DNA of 64,000 bases. It comes from Streptomyces halstedii. GTDB taxonomy: Bacteria; Actinomycetota; Actinomycetes; Streptomycetales; Streptomycetaceae. A model generated the notes under the pieces. The model had not been told where the DNA came from. It did not search any database and saw only the letters and a program-made list of their open reading frames with translations. The DNA lies in NCBI GenBank assembly GCA_000720535.1, contig JOAZ01000026.1:1-64000 (forward strand). Reading direction: 5' to 3'. Both the position numbers and the translations under genes were made by a program. Positions 42,492 to 51,569 of the stretch are shown here, piece by piece (within the stretch, counting starts at the first letter, position 1; each line of letters starts with the position of its first letter).

Positions 42492-43844
42492 GTGTCCGAG
42501 GCACAGGTGAAGGCGGACGCGAAGCTGGTGCTGCGCTCGACCCGCGTCGTGACCCCCGAGGGGACCCGCGCGGCCTCGGTGCTCGTCGCGGGAGAGGTGA
42601 TCGAGGCCGTCCTGCCGTACGGCACCGAGGTGCCGGGGGCGAGCCTGGAGGACTTCGGCGACGACGTGCTCCTGCCGGGCCTGGTGGACACCCACGTCCA
42701 TGTGAACGACCCCGGCCGCACCGCGTGGGAGGGCTTCTGGACGGCCACCCGCGCCGCCGCGGCCGGCGGCGTCACCACCCTGCTCGACATGCCGCTCAAC
42801 TCCCTCCCGCCGACGACCACCGTCGGCCATCTGCGTACCAAACAGGAGGTGGCACAACCCAAGGCGCACGTCGACACCGGCTTCTGGGGCGGCGCGGTCC
42901 CCACCAACACCGCGGACCTGCGCCCCCTGTACGAGGCCGGGGTGTTCGGCTTCAAGTGCTTCCTCTCGCCGTCCGGCGTCGAGGAGTTCCCCGAGCTGGA
43001 CCAGGACCAACTGGCCCGCTCCCTGGCCGAGATCACCGGCTTCGGCGGACTCCTGATCGTGCACGCCGAGGACCCCCACCACCTGGCGTCCGCCCCGCAG
43101 CGCGGCGGACCCGCGTACGCCGACTTCCTGGCCTCGCGCCCGCGCGACGCGGAGAACACGGCGATCGAGGGCCTCGTCGCGCACGCCAGGCGGCTGAACG
43201 CCCGCGTCCATGTCCTGCACCTGTCCTCCGCCGACGCCCTGCCGCTGATCGCGGCCGCCAAACGGGAGGGCGTCCGTGTCACCGTCGAGTCCTGCCCGCA
43301 CTTCCTCACCCTCACGGCGGAGGAAGTCCCGGACGGAGCAACGGAGTTCAAGTGCTGCCCGCCCATCCGGGAGGCCGCCAACCAGGACGCGCTGTGGGCG
43401 GGCCTCGCCGACGGCACGATCGACTGCGTCGTCTCCGACCACTCGCCCTGCACCACTGACCTGAAGACCCCGGACTTCGGGACCGCGTGGGGCGGTATCT
43501 CCTCGCTGCAACTGGGGCTGCCCGCGATCTGGACCGAGGCCCGGCGGCGCGGACACACCCTGGACGACGTGGCCCGCTGGATGTCCACCGCTCCCGCGGC
43601 CCTCGCCGGTCTCACCCGCAAGGGCGCCGTCGAGGCCGGACGTGACGCCGACTTCGCGGTCCTCGACCCCGACGCCACCTTCACCGTCGACCCGGCCGGA
43701 CTCTTCCACCGCAACCAGGTCACCGCCTACGCCGGACGGACGCTGCACGGGGTGGTGCGGTCCACCTGGCTGCGCGGACGGCGGATCGCGGCGGACGGCG
43801 AACTCACCGCACCGACCGGCCGCCTCCTCGCACGGGACCGCTGA
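42492..43844 (+). CDS. allB: Allantoinase
   Basis: The 450-residue dihydroorotase-like amidohydrolase opens the allantoin ring to allantoate. Metal ligands are seen in [15 protein letters not shown] (H-x-H, about residues 68-70), the carboxylated Lys in [13 protein letters not shown] (about 155), [21 protein letters not shown] and VVSDHSPC. The GTG at 42492 is favoured because GAGGAG ends 5 bp earlier; a GTG at 42486 overlaps that ribosome site. No allantoicase or allantoate amidohydrolase gene follows, unlike some Streptomyces clusters. Confidence 0.94.
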   Translation: MSEAQVKADAKLVLRSTRVVTPEGTRAASVLVAGEVIEAVLPYGTEVPGASLEDFGDDVLLPGLVDTHVHVNDPGRTAWEGFWTATRAAAAGGVTTLLDMPLNSLPPTTTVGHLRTKQEVAQPKAHVDTGFWGGAVPTNTADLRPLYEAGVFGFKCFLSPSGVEEFPELDQDQLARSLAEITGFGGLLIVHAEDPHHLASAPQRGGPAYADFLASRPRDAENTAIEGLVAHARRLNARVHVLHLSSADALPLIAAAKREGVRVTVESCPHFLTLTAEEVPDGATEFKCCPPIREAANQDALWAGLADGTIDCVVSDHSPCTTDLKTPDFGTAWGGISSLQLGLPAIWTEARRRGHTLDDVARWMSTAPAALAGLTRKGAVEAGRDADFAVLDPDATFTVDPAGLFHRNQVTAYAGRTLHGVVRSTWLRGRRIAADGELTAPTGRLLARDR

Positions 43845-44073
43845 GCGGGGGTTCCTGGGCACGGGGCCGCTGAGCAGAGGGGCACGGGGCACGGGACCGC
43901 CGGCCAGGAAGCCGGTACCTCGCGCACGGCCCGCGACGGGCCGCCGGCCGTACGTCGGGTGGACGTCGGCGGGGCGTGACCGTCCGGCGGCCTCCGGGTG
44001 TGCCGGACGTGCGCTCACCCCCGCGTGTGGCAGCCTGGACGACGCCCGCACCGGCCCCCGACCAGGAGTCGCC

Positions 44074-44403
44074 ATGATCTTCATCGCCGTCAAGTTCACC
44101 GTCCGCACCGCCGAGCGCGACAACTGGCTCCCGGCCGTCGACGCGTTCACCCTCGCCACGCGGCAGGAGCCCGGCAACCTCTTCTTCGAGTGGTCCTACA
44201 GCGTGGAGAACCCGGACCAGTTCGTCCTGCTCGAAGCGTTCGCCGACGAGGCGGCGGGGGTGGCGCACGTGAACTCCGACCACTTCAAGGCCGCCATCGA
44301 CACCATGTCCGGGCTGGTCGCCGAGATCCCGGAGATCATCAACGTCGAGGTGCCGGGGACCGAGTGGTCCCGGATGGCGGAGGTCACCCCGCGCAACCGG
44401 TGA
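44074..44403 (+). CDS. Putative quinol monooxygenase (ABM domain)
   Basis: The 109-residue ferredoxin-like protein of the antibiotic-biosynthesis-monooxygenase family (YgiN-like) has the pattern IFIAVKFTVRTAERDNWL, TRQEPGNLFFEWSYSVENPDQFVLLEAF and HVNSDHFKAA. Family members oxidise quinols or aromatic intermediates without a cofactor, or bind haem/metabolites. The ATG at 44074 follows CCAGGAGTC. The next gene, aldo/keto reductase, is convergent. Confidence 0.85.
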   Translation: MIFIAVKFTVRTAERDNWLPAVDAFTLATRQEPGNLFFEWSYSVENPDQFVLLEAFADEAAGVAHVNSDHFKAAIDTMSGLVAEIPEIINVEVPGTEWSRMAEVTPRNR

Positions 44404-44494
44404 GCCGGACGGTGGGGTGACCGGACGGGGGCGGTGGCCGGGGGCCGGGGGCCCGGACCGTGGTCCGCGTCCGGCTCACGGCGCCGGGCGGGCC

Positions 44495-44516
44495 GGTGAC
44501 CGGGTGTCCGGTCACC
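44495..44516. terminator. Hairpin within GGTGACC-rich spacer
   Basis: GGTGACCGG (44495-44503) pairs with CCGGTCACC (44508-44516) around GTGT. Further GGTCACC/GGTCACCC copies follow up to about 44533, so alternative pairings exist. Confidence 0.6.
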
Positions 44517-44565
44517 TGGTCACCGGTCACCCGGTCGCGCCCGGCGTGGTGACGGCCGGGCGGCC

Positions 44566-45402
44566 TCAGAACTCCTCGTGCGTCTCGGGGTCGCCCCCGA
44601 AGCGGTGCGGCGCCCGGGACCCGATGGCCGCCACCTCCTCGGGCGTCAGCTCGAATCCGAACAGGTCGAGGTTCTGCCGCTGCCGGGCGGGGTCCGAGGA
44701 CTTGGGGATCGGCACCGCGCCCAGCTGGGTGTGCCACCGCAGCACCACCTGACCGGGGGTCACCCCGTGCGCCTCGGAGGCCGCCGTGACCTCCGGGGCC
44801 TGGAGGACCTGCCGTCCCCGGGCCAGCGGGCTCCAGCTCTCCGTGACGATGCCCTTCGCGGCGTGCACCGCCCGCAACTCCTCCTGCGGGAGCAGCGGGT
44901 GCATCTCGATCTGGTTCACCACCGGCAGTACGCCCGTCTCCCGCTCCAGCCGGTCCAGATGCTCCGCGGTGAAGTTGGAGACGCCGATGGAGCGCACCAG
45001 ACCGTCTTCGCGCAGCTTGATCATCGCCTTCCAGGTGTCCACGTACTTGTCCACCCCCGGCAGCGGCCAGTGGATCAGATAGAGATCGACGTACTCCAGG
45101 CCGAGATGGGACCGGGACTCCTCGAACGAGGCCAGCGTCTCCTCGTAGCCGTGGTGGCGGCCCGGCACCTTGGTGGTGACGAAGACGTCCTCGCGCGGTA
45201 CGCCGGAACGGGCGATGCCGCGTCCGGTGCCGGTCTCGTTGCCGTAGTTCAGCGCCGTGTCCACCAGTCGGTAGCCCAGTCCCAGCGCTCCGGCGACGGC
45301 CTGTTCGGCCGCGTCGTCGTCGAGCGGCCAGGTGCCGAGGCCCACCGCGGGCAGGGCGCGGCCGTCGTGGAGGGTGTGGACCGGGGTCGGGGTCTGGCTC
45401 AT
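44566..45402 (-). CDS. Aldo/keto reductase (2,5-diketogluconate reductase-like)
   Basis: The 278-residue NADPH-dependent TIM-barrel reductase has the catalytic tetrad visible as Asp in YRLVDTALNYGNE, Tyr in the same segment, Lys in VFVTTKVPGRHHG and His in DLYLIHWPLPG. The cofactor-binding PIPKSSDPARQRQNL is intact. It belongs to the AKR5-like bacterial group that reduces diketogluconate, methylglyoxal and other aldehydes. Physiological substrate unknown. Confidence 0.92.
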   Translation of the reverse strand: MSQTPTPVHTLHDGRALPAVGLGTWPLDDDAAEQAVAGALGLGYRLVDTALNYGNETGTGRGIARSGVPREDVFVTTKVPGRHHGYEETLASFEESRSHLGLEYVDLYLIHWPLPGVDKYVDTWKAMIKLREDGLVRSIGVSNFTAEHLDRLERETGVLPVVNQIEMHPLLPQEELRAVHAAKGIVTESWSPLARGRQVLQAPEVTAASEAHGVTPGQVVLRWHTQLGAVPIPKSSDPARQRQNLDLFGFELTPEEVAAIGSRAPHRFGGDPETHEEF

Positions 45403-45434
45403 CGGAGTCCCTTTTCGTTCGCGGTGCCGTCCTG

Positions 45435-45503
45435 AGGGCTGTCCCGTGGTCCGTGGCGGATCAGCGCACGGCGCCGGACGCGGTACCTCGCGAGGACAGC
45501 CCT
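45435..45503. repeat. Spaced 10-bp inverted repeat upstream of the AKR gene
   Basis: AGGGCTGTCC (45435-45444) and GGACAGCCCT (45494-45503) are perfect inverted copies 49 bp apart, 30-100 bp upstream of the aldo/keto reductase start. They could be paired regulator sites; there is no direct evidence. Confidence 0.35.
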
Positions 45504-45657
45504 TGGCTCAGCGTAGGTCCGTGCCGCGTCGGCGGGCGGCGCGGCGCGGCGTCGGCGGGGGGCGTCGTGCCACCCGCCGTGACGGCCGCGCGGTGTGGGC
45601 ACCGCCGTCCCCGTCGCGTAGGCGGCCCCGGTGCGCGACCGGACGGACGCCGGGGGA

Positions 45658-46302
45658 TCACGGGGCGGCGGGCAGCGCCACCGGGTCCGTGGCGACGGCG
45701 CGCAACCGGCCCAGGATCGCCCTCGTCGCCTTCGTGTAGCCCGGGGCGTTGTCGTGGAGCACCGACTCGGCGTTGGCCAGCTCCATGAACGCGATGAGTT
45801 CGAAGGCCAGTTGGGAGATGTCCGTGTCCGCCGCCAGCTCGCCGCGCACCCTGGCCTCCTCCAGCGTCTCCTCCACGAAGGTGACCCAGCCGGTCTGGGT
45901 GGCCGCCAGCGCGTCGTGCACCTTGCCCTTGCGGGAGTCGAACTCCGCGATCGTGGCGTAGAAGAAGCAGCCGCCCCGGAAGACCCGGGTTCGCGAATAG
46001 GTGAGCCAGCTCTCGCACATGCGCCAGACCCGCCCCAGGCCGGGCCCGACCGCCCTCGTCGGTGTCAGCACATGGTCCACGAAGATCGTCACCGCGGCCC
46101 GCACGGTGGCCAGTTGCAGTTCCTCCTTGGATCCGAAGAGGGCGAACACGCCGCTCTTGCTCAGCTTCAGTTCCGTGGCCAGCCGCCCGAGCGACAGGCC
46201 GTCCAGGCCCTCCGTCGAGGCGACCTGGACCGCGCGCGCCAGGACCAGCTGTCTGGTCTGGTTCCCCCGCTCGACCCGTCCGTCCGGCCGCGCTTCACCC
46301 AT
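45658..46302 (-). CDS. TetR-family transcriptional regulator
   Basis: The 214-residue regulator has an N-terminal TetR helix-turn-helix at about 14-60 (TRQLVLARAVQVASTEGLDG, LSLGRLATELKLSKSGVFALFGSKEEL). The C-terminal ligand domain contains FRGGCFFYATIAEFDSR, typical of the TetR_C_16/YxaF-like group. The ATG at 46302 begins the helix-turn-helix region. It is divergent from the P450-thioesterase pair across 429 bp and is their likely regulator. Confidence 0.9.
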   Translation of the reverse strand: MGEARPDGRVERGNQTRQLVLARAVQVASTEGLDGLSLGRLATELKLSKSGVFALFGSKEELQLATVRAAVTIFVDHVLTPTRAVGPGLGRVWRMCESWLTYSRTRVFRGGCFFYATIAEFDSRKGKVHDALAATQTGWVTFVEETLEEARVRGELAADTDISQLAFELIAFMELANAESVLHDNAPGYTKATRAILGRLRAVATDPVALPAAP

Positions 46303-46731
46303 GTGCCAACTCCGTGTCTGCGAACGTCCCAAGACCGACATTCTAGGAGGACCCGGAACCCCGGAACGGCCTCTTCGGCGGGGGTGGACCTTTCGGGAGG
46401 TAAGGGCGGTCCGTCCTGCGGACGGGTGTTCCCGATTCGGCCTTTCGTTCGTGGTCAGCGCCTTTCGCGCCGGACGAACGGGGGGTACGCGCCGTCCGCG
46501 CCGGAGCGGTCTGATGTGTCCGGAAAGGCGCGCCATCCGACCGGAGCGTGCGGGCGGTCCGGCGGGTCGCCGCCGGTGAAGGCGCACGTCTCCCGCCTCC
46601 TCCCTCGTCGCCGCCCCGCCGGCCGTGTCCAGATCACGCTGTCGGTCCTCGGTGCCGGGCCGCCGGGCGAGGACCGGTGGCCGGACGGCCGCCTACCCTG
46701 GACGGGGCGGACCGAACGAGGGGGTATCCCG
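46303..46731. other. Gene-free region between TetR and P450
   Basis: This 429-bp region has no plausible gene. A minus-strand TAGAAT (46345-46340) could be the tetR -10 box. No clear palindrome matching a TetR operator stands out. The region is unusually long for Streptomyces divergent promoters. Confidence 0.5.
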
Positions 46732-47904
46732 ATGCCGGTGGTCGATCTGCGTGGAATCCCGGATTTCACGGCCGATCCGTATCCGTACTACGCGAAACTG
46801 CGCGCCGAGGGGCCGGTGCACTCCATCCGCACCGACGACATGGAGAGCGCGTGGCTGGTCGTCGGTTACGAGGAGGCCCGCGCGACCCTGGCGGACCAGC
46901 GGTTCGGCAAGGACTGGCGCATCGCGAACGGCTGGGAGGAGGACGCGATCCCGATCTTCGCCAACATGCTGGAGCTGGACGCGCCGCACCACACCCGGCT
47001 GCGCAGGCTCGTGGCCGGTGAGTTCACCGCACGGCGGATCGAGGCGCTGCGCCCGCGTGTCGAGGAGATCACCCGGGGGCTGCTCGACGCCATGGTGCCC
47101 GCCGGGAGCGCCGACCTCGTCGACGCCCTCGCCTTCCCGCTGCCGATGACGGTGATCTGCGAACTCATCGGCGTCCCCGACATGGACGGGGACACCTTCC
47201 GGCTGCTGTCCAACGCCGTCGTCGCGCCGGTCTCGCCCGAGGCCGCGGACAAGGCGGCCCGCGCCATGCAGACCTACCTCGACGACCTGATCGCGGCCAA
47301 GCGCCGCTCCCCGGGCGACGACCTGATGAGCGCACTGATCCAGACCCGGGACGAGCGGGGTGACGGCCTGTCGTCCGACGAACTGGTCGGCATGGCCTTC
47401 CTGTTGCTGGTGGCAGGCCATGAGACGACCGTGAACCTGATCTCCAACGGAGTGCGCGCGCTGCTGGACCACCCGGACCAACTCGCCCTGCTGCGTGCCG
47501 AACCGGAGCTGATCGACGGGGCGGTGGAGGAGATGCTGCGCTACGAGGGCCCGGTGGAGAACGCGACTTTCCGTTTCGCCCGGGAACGGGTCACCATCGG
47601 CTCCCAGGTCATCCGGAAGGGCGACCCGGTCCTGGTCGCCATCGGCTCGGGGAACCGCGACGCCGAACGCTATCCGGACCCCGACACCTTCGACATCCGG
47701 CGCGAGCCGCGGGGCCATCTGGCCTTCGGACACGGGGCGCACTTCTGCCTGGGCGCGCCGCTGGCCCGCATGGAGGGCCGGATCGCCGTCCGCGCGCTGC
47801 TGGAGCGGTGTCCCGGACTCGTACGCGACCCGGACGGCGAGGAGCCTCAGTGGCTGCCGGGGATGCTGATCCGGGGGGTGCGTCGCCTGCCGGTCCGGTG
47901 GTGA
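46732..47904 (+). CDS. Cytochrome P450 (actinobacterial class I, CYP105/107-like)
   Basis: The 390-residue soluble P450 has the I-helix oxygen-binding motif LLLVAGHETTVNLI, the K-helix E-x-x-R in VEEMLRYEGPVE, and the haem-ligand motif FGHGAHFCLGAPLARME (Cys near 340). The ATG at 46732 follows GAGGGGG. It needs ferredoxin and reductase partners; no ferredoxin is adjacent (the nearest is 13 kb away at 61381). It is followed 15 bp later by a thioesterase gene in the same operon. Substrate unknown. Confidence 0.93.
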   Translation: MPVVDLRGIPDFTADPYPYYAKLRAEGPVHSIRTDDMESAWLVVGYEEARATLADQRFGKDWRIANGWEEDAIPIFANMLELDAPHHTRLRRLVAGEFTARRIEALRPRVEEITRGLLDAMVPAGSADLVDALAFPLPMTVICELIGVPDMDGDTFRLLSNAVVAPVSPEAADKAARAMQTYLDDLIAAKRRSPGDDLMSALIQTRDERGDGLSSDELVGMAFLLLVAGHETTVNLISNGVRALLDHPDQLALLRAEPELIDGAVEEMLRYEGPVENATFRFARERVTIGSQVIRKGDPVLVAIGSGNRDAERYPDPDTFDIRREPRGHLAFGHGAHFCLGAPLARMEGRIAVRALLERCPGLVRDPDGEEPQWLPGMLIRGVRRLPVRW

Positions 47905-47919
47905 GGTAGGAAGACCGCC

Positions 47920-48339
47920 ATGAAGGAACTCTCCCTCCAGGCGGCCCAACAGGTCCTCGACAGCCAGCCGTTCAGCGTGCTCCTCGGGGCCCGGCTCACC
48001 GCGTTCGGCGGCGGTGCCGCCACCCTGGAGATCGACGTACGGGAGGACCTACGGCAGCAGAACGGCTTCCTGCACGGCGGTGTGCTGGCGTACGCCGCCG
48101 ACAACTCCCTCACGTTCGCCGCCGGGACCACCCTCGGGCCCGCCGTGCTCACCGGTGGCTTCTCCGTCCAGTACATCCGGCCCGCCACCGGCCGGACCCT
48201 GAGTGCCCGCGCGGTCGTCGTCCACACCGGCCGCAGGCAGGCCGTCGCCCGCTGCGACCTGTACACCGTGGACGAGGAGGGCACCGAGACCCTGTGCGCG
48301 GTGGCCCAGGGAACGGTGCTCTCCGCCCGCACGGCCTGA
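47920..48339 (+). CDS. PaaI-family hotdog thioesterase
   Basis: The 139-residue hotdog-fold protein has the PaaI signature QQNGFLHGGVLAYAADNSLTFAAG (HGG active-site segment with the following Asp/Asn) and GGFSVQYIRPATG. It hydrolyses acyl- or aryl-CoA thioesters. Spacing of 15 bp after the P450 indicates co-transcription. The stop is 12 bp from that of the convergent dehydrogenase, with no visible terminator between. Confidence 0.88.
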   Translation: MKELSLQAAQQVLDSQPFSVLLGARLTAFGGGAATLEIDVREDLRQQNGFLHGGVLAYAADNSLTFAAGTTLGPAVLTGGFSVQYIRPATGRTLSARAVVVHTGRRQAVARCDLYTVDEEGTETLCAVAQGTVLSARTA

Positions 48340-48351
48340 GCCGGAAGAGGG

Positions 48352-49356
48352 TCAGCCCCCGGAGATCTCGGCCAGCCGCACCGGCTCGCGCTTCGCGCGC
48401 GAACGCTCGCAGGCCTCCGCCACACGCAGCGCGTGCAGGGCTTCCCGGCCGTCGCAGGGGTTCGCCAGTTCGCCGCGTACCACCCGGAGGAACGCGTCCA
48501 GCTCCGCCTCGTACGCCGGGGCGAAGCGCTCCAGGAAGCCCGGCCAGGGCTTGGCGGGTGCGGGCGGGCCCTCCGGTTCCACCGAGGTGATCGGCGTACG
48601 GTCGTCCAGGCCGACCGCGAACTGGTCGAGGTCGCCCGCCAGTTCCATGCGGACGTCGTACCCGGCGCCGTTGCACCGGGTGGCCGTCGCCGTCACCGGC
48701 GTGCCGTCGTCCAGGGTCAGCAGGGCCGCCGCCGTCGCCACGTCGCCCGCCTCGCGGAACGCGGACAGGCCGCCGTCCGTGCCGGTCGCGTACACCTCCG
48801 CCACCTCACGGCCCGTCACCCACCGCAGGATGTCGAAGTCGTGCACCAGGCAGTCCCGGAACAGGCCGCCGGAGGACGGGAGATAGGCGGCCGGTGGGGG
48901 AGCCGGGTCGGAGGTGACGGCCCGTACGGTGTGCAGCCGGCCCAGCACGCCGTCGCGCACGGCCGCTCGCGCCGCCGTGTACCCCGCGTCGAAGCGGCGC
49001 ATGAACCCGAGTTGGAGGACGCTGCCCGCCCGCTCCACCTCGGCCAGCGCGTCCAGGGTGCCCGCCAGGTCCAGGGCGATCGGCTTCTCGCAGAAGGCGG
49101 GCAGGCCGGCCCGCGCCGCCCGGCGGATGAGGTCCGCGTGTGCCGAGGTGGCCGAGGTGATGACCACGGCGTCCACCCCGGCGGCCAGGACGTCGTCGGC
49201 CGAGGCGAGCGCCCTGGCTCCGGCGCGCTCCGCGACGTGGGCCGCCCGGCCCGCGTCGGGGTCCGTCACCACCAGGGAGTCGACGCCCGGGTGGCGGCCG
49301 AGGACGCCCGCGTGGAAGGAACCGATCCGGCCGGTGCCGATGAGTCCGATACGCAT
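48352..49356 (-). CDS. Gfo/Idh/MocA oxidoreductase (inositol dehydrogenase-like)
   Basis: The 334-residue enzyme has an N-terminal Rossmann fold (MRIGLIGTGRIGSFHAGVL). The conserved CEKPIALD carries the catalytic-type Lys, and GGLFRDCLVHDFDILRW matches the G-x-x-x-D-x-x-x-H pattern of inositol 2-dehydrogenases. It oxidises a sugar or inositol with NAD(P). Its promoter TTGACA-N17-CACGTT puts transcription start at the ATG, so a leaderless mRNA is predicted. It is divergent from a GntR regulator and shares a 21-bp inverted repeat with it. Confidence 0.88.
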   Translation of the reverse strand: MRIGLIGTGRIGSFHAGVLGRHPGVDSLVVTDPDAGRAAHVAERAGARALASADDVLAAGVDAVVITSATSAHADLIRRAARAGLPAFCEKPIALDLAGTLDALAEVERAGSVLQLGFMRRFDAGYTAARAAVRDGVLGRLHTVRAVTSDPAPPPAAYLPSSGGLFRDCLVHDFDILRWVTGREVAEVYATGTDGGLSAFREAGDVATAAALLTLDDGTPVTATATRCNGAGYDVRMELAGDLDQFAVGLDDRTPITSVEPEGPPAPAKPWPGFLERFAPAYEAELDAFLRVVRGELANPCDGREALHALRVAEACERSRAKREPVRLAEISGG

Positions 49357-49362
49357 GCACTC

Positions 49363-49406
49363 AACGTGCCGCCCGCCCGGCGCACTGTCAACTATATGTC
49401 CTGACA
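49363..49406. promoter_or_regulatory. Operator/promoter between Idh/MocA and GntR genes
   Basis: TGTCA (49386-49390) and TGACA (49402-49406) form an inverted repeat with 11-bp spacer. On the minus strand the repeat contains the -35 TTGACA (49391-49386) of the dehydrogenase, whose -10 is CACGTT (49368-49363). A GntR dimer bound here would repress the dehydrogenase and probably its own gene. Confidence 0.6.
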
Positions 49407-49450
49407 AAAAGCCGGGTGCGGCGCGGCGGGCACGCGGTACGCTCCCGTCC

Positions 49451-50212
49451 GTGCCCAAACCCACCGCCGACCCCGCCGCCCTGGGGCTGGGTGTGGACCG
49501 CACCAGCCCCGTACCGCTCCACCACCAGCTCGCCCAGCAGCTCCAGGCGGCCGTCGAGCAGGGCCGCCTCGCCCCCGGCAGCCTCCTCGGCAACGAACTG
49601 GAGCTCGCCGCACGCCTCGGGCTGTCCCGGCCGACCGTCCGCCAGGCGATCCAGTCGCTGGTGGACAAGGGGATGCTGGTGCGCCGACGCGGGGTCGGCA
49701 CCCAGGTCGTGCACAGCCGTATCAAGCGACCGCTCGAACTGAGCAGCCTCTACGACGACCTGGAGGCCGCCGGCCGCCGCCCGGCCACCCGCGTCCTGCG
49801 CAACACGGTCGAGGCCGCCACCGCCCCGGTCGCCGCCGCGCTCGGGGTCGCGGAGGGCAGCGAGGTCCACGTCGTCGAACGGCTGCGCCTCGCGCGGGAC
49901 GAGCCCCTGGCCCTCCTCCGCAACCACCTGCCCCCGGGCCTGCTCGACCTGGACAGCGCCCGGCTGGAGGCGACCGGGCTGTACCGGATGATGCGGTCGG
50001 CCGGTATCACCCTGCACAGCGCCCGTCAGTCCGTCGGGGCGCGGGCGGCGGAGGGCGAGGAGGCCCGGCTGCTCGCCGAGCCCAGGGGGGCGCCGCTGCT
50101 GACGATGGAGCGGACCACCTTCGACGCGGGCGGCCGGGCGGTCGAGCTGGGATCCCACGTCTACCCCGCCTCCCGGTACGCCTTCGAGTTCCAGCTCCTG
50201 GCCCGCCCCTGA
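49451..50212 (+). CDS. GntR-family regulator, HutC/UTRA subfamily
   Basis: The 253-residue regulator has a winged helix at about 15-80 (PLHHQLAQQLQAAVEQGRLA, LELAARLGLSRPTVRQAIQSLVDKGMLVRRRGVGTQV). The UTRA ligand domain follows at about 95-245 (VHVVERLRLARDEPLALLRNHLP, LLTMERTTFDAGGRAVELGSHVYPASRYAFEF). UTRA regulators sense sugars, amino-sugars or histidine-like ligands. Position between the dehydrogenase and the sugar-type importer suggests it controls both. The GTG at 49451 gives a typical N-terminus. Confidence 0.88.
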   Translation: MPKPTADPAALGLGVDRTSPVPLHHQLAQQLQAAVEQGRLAPGSLLGNELELAARLGLSRPTVRQAIQSLVDKGMLVRRRGVGTQVVHSRIKRPLELSSLYDDLEAAGRRPATRVLRNTVEAATAPVAAALGVAEGSEVHVVERLRLARDEPLALLRNHLPPGLLDLDSARLEATGLYRMMRSAGITLHSARQSVGARAAEGEEARLLAEPRGAPLLTMERTTFDAGGRAVELGSHVYPASRYAFEFQLLARP

Positions 50213-50240
50213 GCCCACCGCCCCGGGCCCGCCGCGACCC

Positions 50241-50292
50241 GAGCCGGTCCCGCCCCGCCGCGCGCCGAGCCGGTCCCGCCCCGCCGCGCGCC
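50241..50292. repeat. Two perfect 26-bp tandem repeats
   Basis: A unit starting GAGCCGGTCCCGCC occupies 50241-50266 and is repeated exactly at 50267-50292, with a partial third copy after. Confidence 0.75.
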
Positions 50293-50344
50293 GAGCCGTC
50301 CGCTTCCGTACCCGCCCGCCCCCGTCCCCCCGTACCGCCGAGTA

Positions 50345-50373
50345 TTGACGCGGTCACGTAAGGCGGCTAGAAC
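50345..50373 (+). promoter_or_regulatory. Promoter of the sugar-type ABC operon
   Basis: TTGACG (50345-50350) and TAGAAC (50368-50373) are 17 bp apart. A small palindrome TGACGCGGTCA overlaps the -35. The leader to the binding-protein start is about 175 nt. Confidence 0.55.
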
Positions 50374-50555
50374 TCCCTCAGCCCCACTCCCACGGCCCGG
50401 CCACGGGAGGCCACCGGCGTGCCCCGAGCCGCCGCCGCGCCCCTGCCGGGCAGCGCGGCACCGGACTCGGGGATACTTGGGCGGCCGGGCCCGGGAGTCC
50501 GCTCTCCCCGGCCCACCAGGCAGCACAGCGAGCAGCACAAGAAGGGCACGGCGTC

Positions 50556-51569
50556 GTGGCAAGGGTTCGGACAGGGGTACGCGCGATGGGCGCCGTGCTC
50601 GCAGCGGTGCTGGGAGTCTCCCTCGTGGGATGCAGCAGCACCGGCGGCAAGCGGGCGGAAGAACGCGCCGCCAAGGAGGCCTCCGCGGGGCGTTCCGCGG
50701 TGAACACGCCCCGCTGGACGTTCGCCATGGTCACCCACTCGGGAGACGGGGACACCTTCTGGGACATCGTCCAGAAGGGCGCCCAGCAGGCCGCCGACAA
50801 GGACAACATCAACTTCCTCTACACGCACAACGACGAGGGCCAGCAGCAGGCCGAGCTCGTCCAGACCGCGATCGACAAGAAGGTCGACGGCCTGATCGTC
50901 TCGCTCGCCAAGCCCGACTCGATGAAGGCCGTCGTCGCCAAGGCGGTCAAGGCCGGCATCCCCGTGATCACGGTGAACTCCGGATCGGCCGAGTCCAAGC
51001 AGTTCGGGGCGCTCACCCACATCGGCCAGGACGAGTCGATCGCCGGTGAGGCCGTGGGCGACGAGCTCGACGCCCGGGGGCACAAGAAGGTGCTCTGCGT
51101 CCTGCACGAACAGGGCAACGTCGGCCACGAGCAGCGCTGCGCCGGAGCGAAGAAGACCTTCGACGGCACCCTCCAGAACCTCTACGTCGACGGCACCAAC
51201 ATGCCCGACGTCCAGGCGTCCATCGAGGCCAAGCTCGACTCCGACAGGAGCATCGACGCGGTCCTCACGCTGGGCGCCCCCTTCGCCGCCGCCGCCGTCA
51301 AGGCCAAGCAGACCGCCGGCAGCAAGGCCGAGATCGACACCTTCGACCTCAACGTGAGCGTGGCCACCGGCCTGTCGAACAAGACCCTCGGCTTCGCCGT
51401 CGACCAGCAGCCCTACCTCCAGGGGTACGAGGCCGTGGACCTGCTCTGGCTCCACCGCTTCAACCAGAACGTGCTCGGCGGCGGCCGCCCCGTACTGACC
51501 GGCCCGCAGATCATCACCGCCGACGACGCGGACGAGCTGGCCGAGTACACGAACCGGGGCACCCGATGA
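50556..51569 (+). CDS. ABC sugar-binding lipoprotein (RbsB/periplasmic-binding protein 4 type)
   Basis: The 337-residue binding protein has a lipoprotein signal peptide (basic n-region ARVRTGVR, hydrophobic stretch, lipobox LVGC near residue 27). The RbsB-like fold shows [52 protein letters not shown] and [16 protein letters not shown]. Ligands of the family are ribose, xylose, inositol and similar sugars or polyols. The neighbouring Idh/MocA enzyme favours inositol or a related polyol. An internal ATG at 50586 is possible, but the GTG at 50556 is needed for the basic n-region. Confidence 0.88.
   Translation: MARVRTGVRAMGAVLAAVLGVSLVGCSSTGGKRAEERAAKEASAGRSAVNTPRWTFAMVTHSGDGDTFWDIVQKGAQQAADKDNINFLYTHNDEGQQQAELVQTAIDKKVDGLIVSLAKPDSMKAVVAKAVKAGIPVITVNSGSAESKQFGALTHIGQDESIAGEAVGDELDARGHKKVLCVLHEQGNVGHEQRCAGAKKTFDGTLQNLYVDGTNMPDVQASIEAKLDSDRSIDAVLTLGAPFAAAAVKAKQTAGSKAEIDTFDLNVSVATGLSNKTLGFAVDQQPYLQGYEAVDLLWLHRFNQNVLGGGRPVLTGPQIITADDADELAEYTNRGTR

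Larger units (their letters stand above)
50213..50555. other. Spacer with repeats and importer promoter
   Basis: This 343-bp region holds a 26-bp tandem repeat (50241-50292) and the importer promoter (50345-50373). No gene was found. Confidence 0.6.

Noticed and set aside
44495-44540. GGTGACC/GGTCACC clusters considered as regulator binding sites
   Set aside because: They lie between convergent stop codons and fold into a hairpin, so a terminator is the simpler reading.
45631-46731. N-terminal extension of the P450 frame back across the tetR gene
   Set aside because: The extension is the antisense of a well-formed TetR gene. The ATG at 46732 has a GAGGGGG ribosome site and the normal P450 N-terminus.
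50241-50292. 26-bp repeats considered as a CRISPR remnant
   Set aside because: The units are contiguous with no spacers, and no cas gene is present.
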